From: Pseudomonas sp. NC02
GTDB taxonomy: Bacteria; Pseudomonadota; Gammaproteobacteria; Pseudomonadales; Pseudomonadaceae
DNA length: 64,000 nucleotides
Assembly: GCF_002874965.1 (NCBI RefSeq)
Contig: NZ_CP025624.1
Location: 1,488,001 to 1,552,000 of the forward strand
Direction of reading: 5' to 3'
Shown here in pieces: positions 26,907 through 35,507 of the stretch (the stretch's first letter is position 1; the number at the start of each line of letters is the position of its first letter). Below the pieces are notes generated by a model. That model saw nothing but the letters and a program-made list of their open reading frames with translations. It had not been told where the DNA came from and did not search any database. The position numbers and the translations under genes are program-made.

Positions 26907-27002
26907 AAATGTGGGAGCGGGCTTGCTCGCGAATGCGGTGAGTCAGTCGACCTATTAATTGACTGACCCACCGCCTTCGCGAGCAAGCCCGCTGCCACAT
27001 TT
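26907..27002. repeat. REPIN
   Basis: AAATGTGGGAGCGGGCTTGC at the left and an inverted REP ending GCTGCCACATTT at the right. One arm has a C-to-G change (CTGCCAC). The spacer contains the perfect dyad 'gtcagtcgacctattaattgactgac'. It lies between the sigma gene promoter and the end of the DapA-like gene. Confidence 0.88.
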
Positions 27003-27012
27003 GGATTGCGTT

Positions 27013-27900
27013 TCAGCGCAACAGGGTCAGTAGCTCTTGCAACTGAACACGGCCTGCCTCAGCCAGCGGGAACACCGGCAGCCGTGGATCCCCCGACTCC
27101 AGGCCCGTCAGCCGCAAACCGGCCTTGATCGTCGCCGGCAAGCCACCTTTGAGGATGAAATCCAGCAACGGCAACTGGCGATAAAACAGCTCCCGCGCTT
27201 TCTCCAGGTCATTGGCCAAAACGGCTTCATACAAATCCAGGTTGAGCTGAGGAATCAGATTCGGCGCCGCCGTGCACCAACCTTTCGCACCCGCCGCAAA
27301 CGCCTCCAGCGCCAGCGGATTGCAGCCGTTGTAGAACGGCACCTGGCCCTCGCTGCGCCGGTGCAATTGGTGCATGCGCTGAATATCCCCGGTGCTTTCC
27401 TTGACCATGGTCACGTTGTCGACGCTGTTGACGATGCGCAGGATCAAGTCCACCGACATGTCGGTGCCACTGGTGGCCGGGTTGTTGTAGAGCATGATCG
27501 GCACGCCGATGCTGTCGCCAATGGCCGCATAGTGGGCGAGGATTTCCGCCTCGCTGAGTTTCCAGTACGAGGCCGGCAATACCATTACCACGTCCGCGCC
27601 GTGGGCCTCGGCAAACTGCGCACGACGCACGGCCTTGGCGGTGGTCAGGTCGGAGACGCTGACGATGGTCGGCACACGCTTGCCCACCTTCTGGATGCTG
27701 TAGGCGGCGACTTCATCCCACTCTGCATCACTGAGATAGGCGCCTTCGCCGGTGCTGCCCAACGGTGCGACAGCGTGCACGCCGCTGTCGATCAGGCGGT
27801 CGATCGAAAGGCCCAGGGCGTCGAGGTCAATGCGCTGGCCGTCCGCGCTGAACGGGGTGATGGTGTAGCCGATTATGCCGTGAATAGAAGGGCTGGACAT
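27013..27900 (-). CDS. DapA-family (dihydrodipicolinate synthase / N-acetylneuraminate lyase) aldolase
   Basis: A 295-residue class I aldolase. GSTGE (48-52), Tyr138 in IMLYNNPATSG and the Schiff-base Lys167 in TMVKESTGD give the family's catalytic set. The housekeeping DapA has its own locus in pseudomonads. This copy sits 27 bp downstream of a class II aldolase gene and divergent from an XRE-cupin regulator, so it is more likely a catabolic 2-oxo-acid lyase or dehydratase. Substrate not determined. Confidence 0.88.
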   Translation of the reverse strand: MSSPSIHGIIGYTITPFSADGQRIDLDALGLSIDRLIDSGVHAVAPLGSTGEGAYLSDAEWDEVAAYSIQKVGKRVPTIVSVSDLTTAKAVRRAQFAEAHGADVVMVLPASYWKLSEAEILAHYAAIGDSIGVPIMLYNNPATSGTDMSVDLILRIVNSVDNVTMVKESTGDIQRMHQLHRRSEGQVPFYNGCNPLALEAFAAGAKGWCTAAPNLIPQLNLDLYEAVLANDLEKARELFYRQLPLLDFILKGGLPATIKAGLRLTGLESGDPRLPVFPLAEAGRVQLQELLTLLR

Positions 27901-27927
27901 GCAAAAGTCTCCGGTCGAAAAAGGGTT

Positions 27928-28710
27928 TCAGTTCAGGCAATCGGCGTGTTGGCGCAGGTTCTGCCGAGCGTAGTAGTTGAACGCGGCGCCGTGGCGCTTG
28001 GGCTTGGAAATCCAGTCATGGGCTTCGCGGCCCAGTTCCGGCAGGATCGGCTTGATCGTGCCGGCGGCCATCGCCAGCAGCTGCAACTTGGCCGCGCGTT
28101 CGATCAACTGTGCGATCACACAGGCTTCCTCGATGCTCGCCCCAGTGGACAATTGGCCGTGGTGGGAAAGCAGAATCGCGCGTTTATCCCCTAGGGCAGC
28201 GGTGATGATTTCACCTTCTTCGTTGCCCACCGGCACCCCGGGCCAGGCTTCGAGGAATGCGCAATCTTCGTACAACGGGCAGAGGTCCATGTGGGACACC
28301 TGCAACGGCGCTTCCAGCATCGACAATGCAGCGATGTGGGTCGGGTGAGTGTGGATGATGCAGTTCACATCCGGGCGACCGCGGTACACCCAGCTGTGAA
28401 AACGGTTGGCCGGGTTGGGCATGCCATGGCCTTCCAGCACCTCCAGGTCTTCGTTGACCAGCAACAGGTTGCTGGCGGTGATCTCATCAAAACCCAGGCC
28501 CAGTTGTTGGGTGTAGTAGGTGCCAGGCGTCGGGCCGCGTGCGGTGATCTGCCCGGCGAGGCCGGAGTCGTGGCCGTTTTCGAACAGGATCCGGCAGGTC
28601 AGCGCCAGCTTTTGCCGGTCGGTCCACGTATTATCCGCCAGGGTGTTTTGCATCTGGGTCAGCGCCTGCTTGACCAGCTGGTCTTTCGGGAGTGCTAATG
28701 TCTTGGCCAT
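27928..28710 (-). CDS. Class II aldolase / adducin domain protein
   Basis: A 260-residue protein with ARGPTPGTYYTQQLGLGFDEI (phosphate/substrate loop), CIIHTHPTHIAAL (Zn-binding HxH near residue 112) and LLSHHGQLSTGASIEEACV (third His). These place it in the fuculose-aldolase-like class II family. The start at 28710 has AAGGA about 9 nt upstream. It precedes and probably is co-transcribed with the DapA-like gene, suggesting a two-enzyme catabolic pathway. Confidence 0.88.
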   Translation of the reverse strand: MAKTLALPKDQLVKQALTQMQNTLADNTWTDRQKLALTCRILFENGHDSGLAGQITARGPTPGTYYTQQLGLGFDEITASNLLLVNEDLEVLEGHGMPNPANRFHSWVYRGRPDVNCIIHTHPTHIAALSMLEAPLQVSHMDLCPLYEDCAFLEAWPGVPVGNEEGEIITAALGDKRAILLSHHGQLSTGASIEEACVIAQLIERAAKLQLLAMAAGTIKPILPELGREAHDWISKPKRHGAAFNYYARQNLRQHADCLN

Positions 28711-28753
28711 ATCAGTGTCCTTGTTCGTCGCAAATGACACTAAAGAGACTATA

Positions 28754-28768
28754 TGACACAAAGTGTCA
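28754..28768. promoter_or_regulatory. Operator-like inverted repeat TGACAC-N3-GTGTCA
   Basis: TGACACAAAGTGTCA is a perfect 6-bp dyad with a 3-bp spacer, centred between the divergent aldolase and XRE-cupin genes. A half-site copy (AATGACACTAAAG) lies about 20 bp away. It is the likely binding site of the XRE-cupin regulator. Binding itself is inferred from position. Confidence 0.55.
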
Positions 28769-28814
28769 CTAGCAAGCATTCATCATCGCCTCTTTAATGG
28801 ATTAACCGCTGCGC

Positions 28815-29357
28815 ATGTCTATCCGTTTGAAAATATTGAGAAAAAAACTTGGTGTGACGTTGGAGTCGCTCGCGGAAAAATCCGGGATGACCAAGAGTTA
28901 CCTGTCGAAAGTCGAACGCGGGTTGAATACGCCGTCGATTGCGGCGGCGCTGAAACTGGCCAAGGCGTTGAATGTGAAGGTCGAAGAATTGTTCAGCGAG
29001 GACAATGTCAGCCTCGACAGCTACAGCCTGGTGCGCAGCCACGAACGGCAGGCGTTGTCGGGCACCGATGCATCACCGGGTTACGCGGTGCTGGCGCATC
29101 AGGTCAGTGAGCGTAGTTTGTTGCCGTTCATCATTTACCCGCCGGCGGAGTTCACCGACAAGACCTTCAAGGAACATTTGGGGGAGGAGTTTTTGTTTGT
29201 GCATGAAGGTCAGGTTGAGGTGGATTTCATGAGTGAGCGGGTGGTGTTGAATCGGGGGGATGCGTTGCATTTCAATGCGCAGAAGCCGCATCGGATTCGG
29301 TCGGTGGGGGAGGTTCAGGCTCAGCTTTTGGTGGTGGTGCATAGTGCTGAAGCGTGA
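28815..29357 (+). CDS. XRE-family regulator with C-terminal cupin domain
   Basis: A 180-residue regulator with an HTH_3 domain at residues 5-60 (LRKKLGVTLESLAEKSGMTKSYLSKVERGLNTPS) and a cupin_2 domain at about 110-175 (LGEEFLFVHEGQVEVDFMSERVVLNRGDALHFNAQKPHRIRS). Such fusions sense a small metabolite and commonly repress neighbouring catabolic genes. It is divergent from the aldolase/DapA-like pair with a shared dyad between them. Confidence 0.9.
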   Translation: MSIRLKILRKKLGVTLESLAEKSGMTKSYLSKVERGLNTPSIAAALKLAKALNVKVEELFSEDNVSLDSYSLVRSHERQALSGTDASPGYAVLAHQVSERSLLPFIIYPPAEFTDKTFKEHLGEEFLFVHEGQVEVDFMSERVVLNRGDALHFNAQKPHRIRSVGEVQAQLLVVVHSAEA

Positions 29358-29367
29358 TGGTGGGGGC

Positions 29368-30182
29368 ATATCCGTTATTTGGGTGATGGCTTATATCGGT
29401 TCCGCTCTTACAGCGGCTCACTTTTGAACAGCGCAAAAGTAAGCAAAACGCTCTTGCCCCACCACTCGGCACCTCGCTTAGGCTCGGTGTGCCCTCACTC
29501 CGGCTTTGGACCGTGGGCCGCCGTCATGGGCCATCCTTGGCCCAGGACGGCTAACCCGGCGTCCTGCCGGGTTACCCACGCTCCAAAGCCTGCGTTCGGC
29601 CAGCGTGGTTTAACGGGGCGCCTAAGATCAAGATCAAAAGCAAGAGCACAGCGGCCTACCGGCCGGCTTGAGTGTTTTAGAGCAACAGCAAAATCAAAAG
29701 CTAAAGCGGGCACGGTCCAAATGTGGGAGCGGGCTTGCTCGCGAAGGTCGTTAACGATGACGCTGGCATTCTGGATGAACGCGGCGCTCTCAGGTTTTTC
29801 GCGAGCAAGCCAGCTCCCACAGAAAAGCAGCTCTGCTTCCGCTCTGGATCTTGCCTCTGCTTTTAACACTCAAGCCGGCCGGTAGGTCGCTGTGCTCTTG
29901 CTTTTGATCTTGATCTGCGGGCCCCGTTAACCACGATGGCCGCAAGTAGGCACGGTGGAGCGGGTAAATCGGCAAGGATGCCGATTTAGCCGCGCCGGGC
30001 CATGGATGGCCCGGCGCGGCGGCCCGCGGAGCCGTGCCGGAGTGCGGGCATGCCGAGCCTAGGCGAGGCACCGAGTGGTGGGGCAAAGCGTTTTTTGGTT
30101 ACTTTTTTAGGCGTTTGTAAAAAAGTGACCCGCTGTAAGAGCGGAACCATAAGTGGCCGTTACCGCAGCAACGGATATGTAC
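29368..30182. repeat. Large composite palindromic element, copy 2 (inverted relative to copy 1)
   Basis: Begins CATATCCGTTATTT (29368) and ends AACGGATATGTAC (30182). Reading it as reverse complement reproduces the order of the copy at 4064-4893: the 'gatttaccc...gtggttaacggggcccgc' arm first, the REPIN at the centre, then the 'ggcgccccgttaaaccac' arm. The arms are nearly identical to copy 1, while the central REPIN is a different subtype (GCTTGCTCGCGA instead of TGCCTGCGAT). No gene is inside. Confidence 0.85.
29719..29821. repeat. REPIN at the centre of palindromic element copy 2
   Basis: AAATGTGGGAGCGGGCTTGC on the left and GCGAGCAAGCCAGCTCCCAC on the right, with the spacer 'cgttaacgatgacgctggcattctgga' also found, inverted, in the REPIN at 11320-11417. 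Same central place as the REPIN in copy 1 but a different sequence class. Confidence 0.85.
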
Positions 30183-30210
30183 ACCCCACCCCACCCCACC
30201 CCAACTACCA

Positions 30211-31227
30211 TCACCGCTCCACGGGCACCGAAAGCCCCGAATTCCCAAGCGCATGACTACGCGCATCAAAAAACCGCAACTCCACCTCCATCCCCTCAAA
30301 CAACTCCGCAAAACGCCGCTTCTGCTGCTGAATAAACCCCGCACTGCGCCCAAACACCGAAATCGCCAACGTGCTGATCTTCGCCTGTCGAATCGCCTGC
30401 ACCAGATGCACATCCTGCGCGCCGAGGTGATGCCCAAAGATGCATAGCCCACCTTCATGGCCCAACAACTGCTCGTAACAGAACGACAAATAGTCAGAAC
30501 TGCGAATGGTCTTCAGCTTCTCCTCAACCTTGCCCTCGCTGACAAACAACGGCACATCATCCAGCGTCTTGATCGTGTTGTTGATCGCAAAACTGCTGAG
30601 CAACGTGCTGTCAGTGGTCGGCAATTTACGCGCCGTACCATCAAGGTTACGCACCAGGTGCAGGCCACCATGCAGATACAAAATGCGCGTGGTGTCGCAA
30701 GCAGTATTACGCAGGTCAAAGCTCGCATCGGCACTGCGAAACAGATCGTCGATGCCCGGCGCATGCAGGATCGCCCAGTAGTTGAGCAGGTCGTAATTGC
30801 TGGTGAACACCGTCGGGTAACTCGCCAGCTCCTGATGGAGGGTCGCCAGTGTCGACGGCTTCACCAGGCGCCACGGAATATGCACGCTGTGGATCGTATT
30901 GATCAGCGCTTCCTTGATCGCGTAATAGCGATTACGCGGCGCAGCCGAGCTGACCGCCAGGGCCTTGTTGACCCGGCTGGTGGTTTTCAGTGCACCCAGC
31001 ACCTGCTCGAAGCTGCGGGTCTGCATCGCGTCAAACACGCTGAGTTCGGACTGGCTCAGAGGTTTTTCTTCCACGGTGCGGGCGTTTTCGAACAGCGAGT
31101 CGTAGGCAAAATCTTCCCACACTGCGCGGCTGGCGCCGTTGCCGATCAGGATCCCGCTGATGGCGGTACTGCTGCGCAAGGCGTTCCAGTCTTCTAGGTG
31201 GGCATCAAAATCCTGGGAATCCTTCAT
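30211..31227 (-). CDS. DUF4917 / SIR2-like domain protein
   Basis: A 338-residue protein. The N-terminal GNGAS motif (29-33) inside [24 protein letters not shown] (about 141-151) and [10 protein letters not shown] (about 184-193) are the nucleotide-binding and putative catalytic motifs of SIR2-like folds as seen in DUF4917. [22 protein letters not shown] is typical of the C-terminal half. SIR2-like proteins of this kind occur in NAD-depleting phage defence systems, but no partner gene is adjacent, so a defence role is only a possibility. It lies beside palindromic element copy 2 and is divergent from the alcohol dehydrogenase. Confidence 0.75.
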   Translation of the reverse strand: MKDSQDFDAHLEDWNALRSSTAISGILIGNGASRAVWEDFAYDSLFENARTVEEKPLSQSELSVFDAMQTRSFEQVLGALKTTSRVNKALAVSSAAPRNRYYAIKEALINTIHSVHIPWRLVKPSTLATLHQELASYPTVFTSNYDLLNYWAILHAPGIDDLFRSADASFDLRNTACDTTRILYLHGGLHLVRNLDGTARKLPTTDSTLLSSFAINNTIKTLDDVPLFVSEGKVEEKLKTIRSSDYLSFCYEQLLGHEGGLCIFGHHLGAQDVHLVQAIRQAKISTLAISVFGRSAGFIQQQKRRFAELFEGMEVELRFFDARSHALGNSGLSVPVER

Positions 31228-31280
31228 TGCGGCGGGTCTACTCGAAATCGGCTGGGCGCTGACTTTATCACGAGCGGGCG

Positions 31281-31294
31281 TTGATCCTGGTCAA
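31281..31294 (+). promoter_or_regulatory. Anr/Fnr box upstream of the iron alcohol dehydrogenase
   Basis: TTGATCCTGGTCAA matches TTGAT-N4-ATCAA with one mismatch. Its centre is about 67 bp upstream of the dehydrogenase start, so a transcript starting near 31329 would place it at -41.5, the standard activating position. This implies oxygen-limited induction. Confidence 0.6.
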
Positions 31295-31354
31295 GATGCC
31301 GCAGGCAATCGAGGTCGATGCTGTAGGCATAACGACTTTAAAGGATTAGCCACC

Positions 31355-32503
31355 ATGAGCAGCACCTTCTTCATTCCCGCCGTCAACATCATGGGCCTCG
31401 ACTGCCTCGACGAAGCCATGACCGCGATTCGCAACTACGGTTTTCGCAAGGCGCTGATCGTCACTGACGCCGGGATGGCCAAGGCAGGTGTGGCCAGCAT
31501 GATCGCCGAGAAGCTTGCGATGCAAGACATCGACTCGGTGATCTATGACGGCGCCAAGCCCAACCCGAACGTCGAGAACGTCGAAAAAGGCCTGGCGCTG
31601 CTGCAACAGAGTGCCTGTGATTTCGTGGTGTCACTGGGCGGTGGCTCACCCCATGACTGTGCCAAGGGCATTGCCCTGTGTGCGACCAACGGCGGGCACA
31701 TCGGCGACTACGAAGGCGTCGATCAGTCGGCCAAACCGCAACTGCCGCTGGTAGCCATCAACACCACCGCCGGCACGGCCAGCGAAATGACCCGCTTCTG
31801 CATCATCACCGACGAAACCCGCCACGTGAAAATGGCCATCGTCGACCGTAACGTCACGCCGCTGCTGTCGGTCAACGACCCGGCGCTGATGGTCGGCATG
31901 CCCAAGGGCCTGACTGCCGCCACCGGCATGGACGCGCTCACCCACGCAATCGAAGCCTACGTGTCCACCGCCGCCAACCCGATCACCGACGCCTGTGCGA
32001 TCAAGGCCATCGAACTGATCAGCGCCAACCTGCGGATTGCGGTGCGCGACGGTAAAGACCTGGCCGCCCGGGAGAACATGGCCTACGCGCAGTTCCTTGC
32101 CGGCATGGCCTTCAACAACGCGTCCCTGGGGTTCGTGCACGCCATGGCGCACCAGTTGGGCGGGCTGTATGACTTGCCTCACGGCGTGTGCAATGCGGTG
32201 CTGTTGCCCCATGTGCAAAGCTTCAACGCCAGCGTCAGCGCCGAGCGCCTGAGCCATGTGGCACGGGCCCTTGGCGCAGATATCAAGGGTACGTCGGTGG
32301 AAGAGGGCGCCCAGGCGGCCATCGCGGCGATTCGCAGCCTGTCCCAGGATGTGGAAATTCCTGCCGGGCTACGGGAGTTGGGCGCCAAGTTGCAGGACAT
32401 CCCGCTGCTGGCGTCCAACGCCCTGAAGGACGCCTGCGGCCTGACCAACCCACGGCGCGCGGATCAGCGTCAGATTGAAGAGATCTTCCGCAGCGCGTTC
32501 TGA
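31355..32503 (+). CDS. yiaY: Iron-containing alcohol dehydrogenase (YiaY/AdhB type)
   Basis: A 382-residue group III dehydrogenase. [16 protein letters not shown] (about 95-110) is the NAD-binding GGGS motif. [30 protein letters not shown] and [27 protein letters not shown] carry the iron ligands (Asp and three His). It resembles E. coli YiaY along its whole length. It interconverts primary alcohols and aldehydes with NAD. The start at 31355 was chosen for family length (AAGGATTAGCCACC upstream). An Anr box lies upstream. Its 3' end overlaps the convergent MFS gene by 34 bp. Confidence 0.92.
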   Translation: MSSTFFIPAVNIMGLDCLDEAMTAIRNYGFRKALIVTDAGMAKAGVASMIAEKLAMQDIDSVIYDGAKPNPNVENVEKGLALLQQSACDFVVSLGGGSPHDCAKGIALCATNGGHIGDYEGVDQSAKPQLPLVAINTTAGTASEMTRFCIITDETRHVKMAIVDRNVTPLLSVNDPALMVGMPKGLTAATGMDALTHAIEAYVSTAANPITDACAIKAIELISANLRIAVRDGKDLAARENMAYAQFLAGMAFNNASLGFVHAMAHQLGGLYDLPHGVCNAVLLPHVQSFNASVSAERLSHVARALGADIKGTSVEEGAQAAIAAIRSLSQDVEIPAGLRELGAKLQDIPLLASNALKDACGLTNPRRADQRQIEEIFRSAF

Positions 32504-33656
32504 TCAGTCCTGGCCATGGCGACGCACAGCAGTGCGCCGGCCGCCAGCGTCACGCATAACACCGCCAACGGCCAGGCCTGCTGACTCGCCAGCAGGCTGG
32601 CCACGCCACCGATCGCCGCAGCCATCAACTGATGCATAAAGCCGCTCAAGGCCATGGCGTAGGAGCCGCTCACCGGTGATTCATCATTGGCCAGCGACAG
32701 GCTGATGGGATAACTCATCGATTGGCCGAACACCGCCAGGCAATACGGCAGCCACAGCAGGATCGCCAGCCCATTGGCAAACAGGCTGCCCAGCAACATC
32801 GTCGCGCTGCCGCACATCACCAACGCCACGCCCCAACTCATCATCGACAGGCGCCCGGTGCGGGCGACGAGGCGATTGACCATCAACGCCCCCGCCAGAT
32901 ACGCCCCGCTGATTGGCCAGCCGAGCCAGCCATATTGCGCGGCGCTCCACTCGAAATGGCCCTGCAAAATCAACGGTGCGCAGGTGTTGAACGCGATGAT
33001 CACCCCGTAACCCAAACCGCCCGCCAACGCAGGCCGCAGGAACGCCGGATGGCGCAGGATCGTGCCGTAGATGCGCCAGGCCGAGACGTGTCCAGAGGCT
33101 TTTTCCAATCTTGGAAACACCACCCGTTGCAGCGCAATCATCAAGCCGACAGCCGCGACCGCCAGCCCATAAAAGATCGCCTCCCAACCAAACGCCACTT
33201 GCAACAGCGAGCCCACAAACTGCCCGATGCCCAGGGCGATCACGAACGTCATGCCCAGCCACGACAAACCTTTGGCCAACAGGGCACCGCTGAAGCTGTC
33301 ACGAACCAGCACCCGCGCCATCACCGACACACCGCCCGCACCGAGGCCTTGAACCAGGCGCAGGCCGAGGAACGATTCGAGGCTGTAGGCGGACGGAATC
33401 GCCGCACTGGCCAGCGCATACAACGCCAACGCTGCCAGCAACACCGGCTTTCTACCCAGGCGCTCACCGAGGCTGCCCCAGAGCAGCATCGGCAACGCCA
33501 TGCCGATCAAGTACACCGCCAGGGCCAGTGCCACCTGGTCCTCTGCAGCGGTCAATGACAAGGCAATCGCCGGCACGGCGGGCAGATAACTGCTGATGCC
33601 AACCTGGGACAAAAAGCCGCGCTGCAGGCAATGGCGAGGGTCGTGGTGCTTTTCAA
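32470..33656 (-). CDS. Bcr/CflA-type MFS efflux transporter, 5' end apparently frameshifted
   Basis: About 395 residues in the main frame, with MFS motifs [14 protein letters not shown] (motif A) and [35 protein letters not shown] is the start of the Bcr/CflA family domain. The sequence before it in this frame ([11 protein letters not shown]) is not a membrane segment. In the neighbouring frame the DNA reads [14 protein letters not shown] from a TTG at 33656. Adding one base to the five-base A/T run at 33611-33615 joins it in frame to LSQVGIS and restores a normal first span. The gene is therefore either newly inactivated, slipping, or affected by a sequence error. Confidence 0.75.
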
Positions 33657-33771
33657 GGGGCAAAAGATCCTGTTGAGCAGTAAGCTGCAAGCCGCAAGCT
33701 ACAAGTTGCCAGTGGGTTTGTCTCTACCTTGCAGCATGAAGCTAACCGCTTGTCGCTTAGGAACCAACCTT

Positions 33772-34446
33772 ATGAGAGTTCTATTATTCGGCGCCACCGG
33801 CATGGTCGGCCAAGGCGTGTTGCGCGAGTGCCTGCTGGCCAGTGACGTGCAGGAAGTCGTCGCCGTCGGCCGTACCGCGCTGACCCAGGAACACGGCAAG
33901 CTGCATCAAGTGCTGCATGCCGACATGTTTGATTTCCAGCCCCTGGAGCATCTGCTGCAAGGTTTTGACGCCTGCTTCTTTTGCCTGGGCGTGTCCTCGG
34001 TGGGCATGGATGAAGCCAAGTACACCCATTTGAGCTACGACTTGACGCTGGTGGCCGCCAGCACCCTGGCGCGGGTTAACCCGCAGATGACCTTCATCTA
34101 CGTGTCCGGCGCCGGGACTGACAGCAGCGAAACCGGCAAAACCATGTGGGCACGGATCAAGGGCAAGACCGAGAATGCGTTGCTGCGCCTGCCGTTCAAG
34201 GCGGTGTACCTGTTCCGTCCCGGGGTGATCCAGCCGTTGCACGGTGTGCGCTCGAAAACCCCGCTCTACCAGTCCATCTACACCGTGGCCGGCCCGTTGT
34301 TGTCGCTGCTGCGCCATGTGCGACCGGCCTGGGTGGTGAGCACTGAAACCGTTGGCCGCGCGATGCTCTCGGCCGTCCGGCACGGCGCACCTCTGCCGGT
34401 GGTGGAGCAGGCCGATATCAATCGCCTGGCCACCGAGCGCGCCTAG
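33772..34446 (+). CDS. NAD(P)-binding Rossmann-fold oxidoreductase / epimerase-like
   Basis: A 224-residue protein with the glycine-rich MRVLLFGATGMVGQGVLREC at the N-terminus, a YVSGAGTDSSETGKTMWARIKGKTENALLRL block, and a YLFRPGVIQP segment, as in the atypical SDR/TIP30-like group. The conserved YxxxK is replaced by a W-ARIKGKTE context. The reaction is unknown. The start at 33772 has AGGAA upstream. A LysR gene begins at the base after its stop, implying co-transcription. Confidence 0.85.
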   Translation: MRVLLFGATGMVGQGVLRECLLASDVQEVVAVGRTALTQEHGKLHQVLHADMFDFQPLEHLLQGFDACFFCLGVSSVGMDEAKYTHLSYDLTLVAASTLARVNPQMTFIYVSGAGTDSSETGKTMWARIKGKTENALLRLPFKAVYLFRPGVIQPLHGVRSKTPLYQSIYTVAGPLLSLLRHVRPAWVVSTETVGRAMLSAVRHGAPLPVVEQADINRLATERA

Positions 34447-35358
34447 ATGCTGCACAAAAGCCTGGTTCGCCGCCTTGACCTGATCACCCTGCAATTGTTT
34501 GTGGCAGTGCATGAGGAAGGCACGCTGACCCGCGCCGCCGCCCGTGAAGCCATCGCGGTCTCCGCGGCCAGCAAGCGCTTGATGGAGCTGGAACAGGTGC
34601 TGGGCGTCAGCCTGTTTGTGCGCCAGGCCAAGGGCATGCAGCTTACGGCCGCCGGCGAGACCTTGCTGCACCATGCACGGCAGATGCTGTTCAATGTCGA
34701 GAAGATGGGCCTGGAGCTGGGCGAACACAGTCACGGCGTGCGCGGTTATGTGCGGATGCTGGCGAACCTCTCGGCAATCATTCAGTTCCTGCCCGAAGAC
34801 TTGCGCGACTTTTCCGCGCTGCATCCACAGGTGAAGGCCGACCTGGAAGAGCGGCCCAGCAACGGCGTGGTCCAGGGTGTGATTGACGGCGTTGCGGACC
34901 TGGGCATCTGTTCCAGCGACACCGATACCAAAGGCCTGCCCGGTGTGACCTATCGCCGGGACAAACTGGTGGTGCTGATGCCGGCGGATTACCCGTTGGC
35001 GTCGCGCAAGACCCTGACGTTCGCCGAGACGCTGGACAGCGACTACGTGGGGCTGCATTCCGCCAGTTCGATCAACATGCGCACCCATGCGGCGGCGCGG
35101 GAGGCGGGCAAGGTGCTGCGCTTGCGGATCCATGTGCCGGGCTTCGATGCCATGTGCCGGATGGTCCAGGCCAACATGGGCATCGGCATCCTGCCGCAAA
35201 AAGCCTATGAACTGTTTGGCCGGGCGTTGGGCTTGCACGCGGTGCCGCTGACGGATGCCTGGTCGGACCGCAGCCTGATCCTGGTGGTGCGTGACGAGGC
35301 GCAGCTGTCGCCGGTGAGCCGGTTGTTGTTCGATTACCTGCGGCGGGAGCAGGCGTAA
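34447..35358 (+). CDS. LysR-family transcriptional regulator
   Basis: A 303-residue regulator. The HTH is at residues 10-65 (LITLQLFVAVHEEGTLTRAAAREAIAVSAASKRLMELEQVLG) and the substrate-binding domain at about 90-300. It directly abuts the upstream oxidoreductase gene and lies 149 bp before the CoA-transferase / HMG-CoA lyase / MFS operon on the same strand. It is therefore a candidate regulator of either. A 21-bp perfect dyad with 8-bp arms (35405-35425) lies between it and the CoA-transferase gene. Confidence 0.9.
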   Translation: MLHKSLVRRLDLITLQLFVAVHEEGTLTRAAAREAIAVSAASKRLMELEQVLGVSLFVRQAKGMQLTAAGETLLHHARQMLFNVEKMGLELGEHSHGVRGYVRMLANLSAIIQFLPEDLRDFSALHPQVKADLEERPSNGVVQGVIDGVADLGICSSDTDTKGLPGVTYRRDKLVVLMPADYPLASRKTLTFAETLDSDYVGLHSASSINMRTHAAAREAGKVLRLRIHVPGFDAMCRMVQANMGIGILPQKAYELFGRALGLHAVPLTDAWSDRSLILVVRDEAQLSPVSRLLFDYLRREQA

Positions 35359-35366
35359 GCAAACGC

Positions 35367-35388
35367 TGTGGCGAGGGCCCTCGCCACA
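35367..35388. repeat. Perfect 22-bp palindrome (REP-related hairpin)
   Basis: TGTGGCGAGGG followed directly by its reverse complement CCCTCGCCACA, 9 bp after the LysR stop. It resembles the 'TGTGGCGAGGG' outer arm of another pseudomonad REP class that has lost its middle. It could also act as an intrinsic hairpin, but no T-run follows. Confidence 0.55.
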
Positions 35389-35404
35389 ACCAGTCCTTAC
35401 TCAA

Positions 35405-35425
35405 GCGTTCGCATTTGGCGAACGC
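35405..35425. promoter_or_regulatory. Operator-like dyad GCGTTCGC-N5-GCGAACGC
   Basis: Two perfect 8-bp arms around ATTTG, about 80 bp upstream of the CoA-transferase start, with a further TGGCGAACG-like repeat nearby. Dyad size and position fit an operator for the LysR regulator encoded just upstream. Binding is inferred. Confidence 0.5.
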
Positions 35426-35507
35426 TCGTTGCCAACTGACGGTTGGATTTCTACTGCCTGCGTCCTCTAGCCTTGGCCCCACATTCCAAGAACAAGAGGT
35501 ACACCCC

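Noticed and set aside
27013..27900. Housekeeping dapA
   Set aside because: The neighbours and divergent XRE-cupin regulator indicate a catabolic paralogue rather than the lysine-biosynthesis gene.
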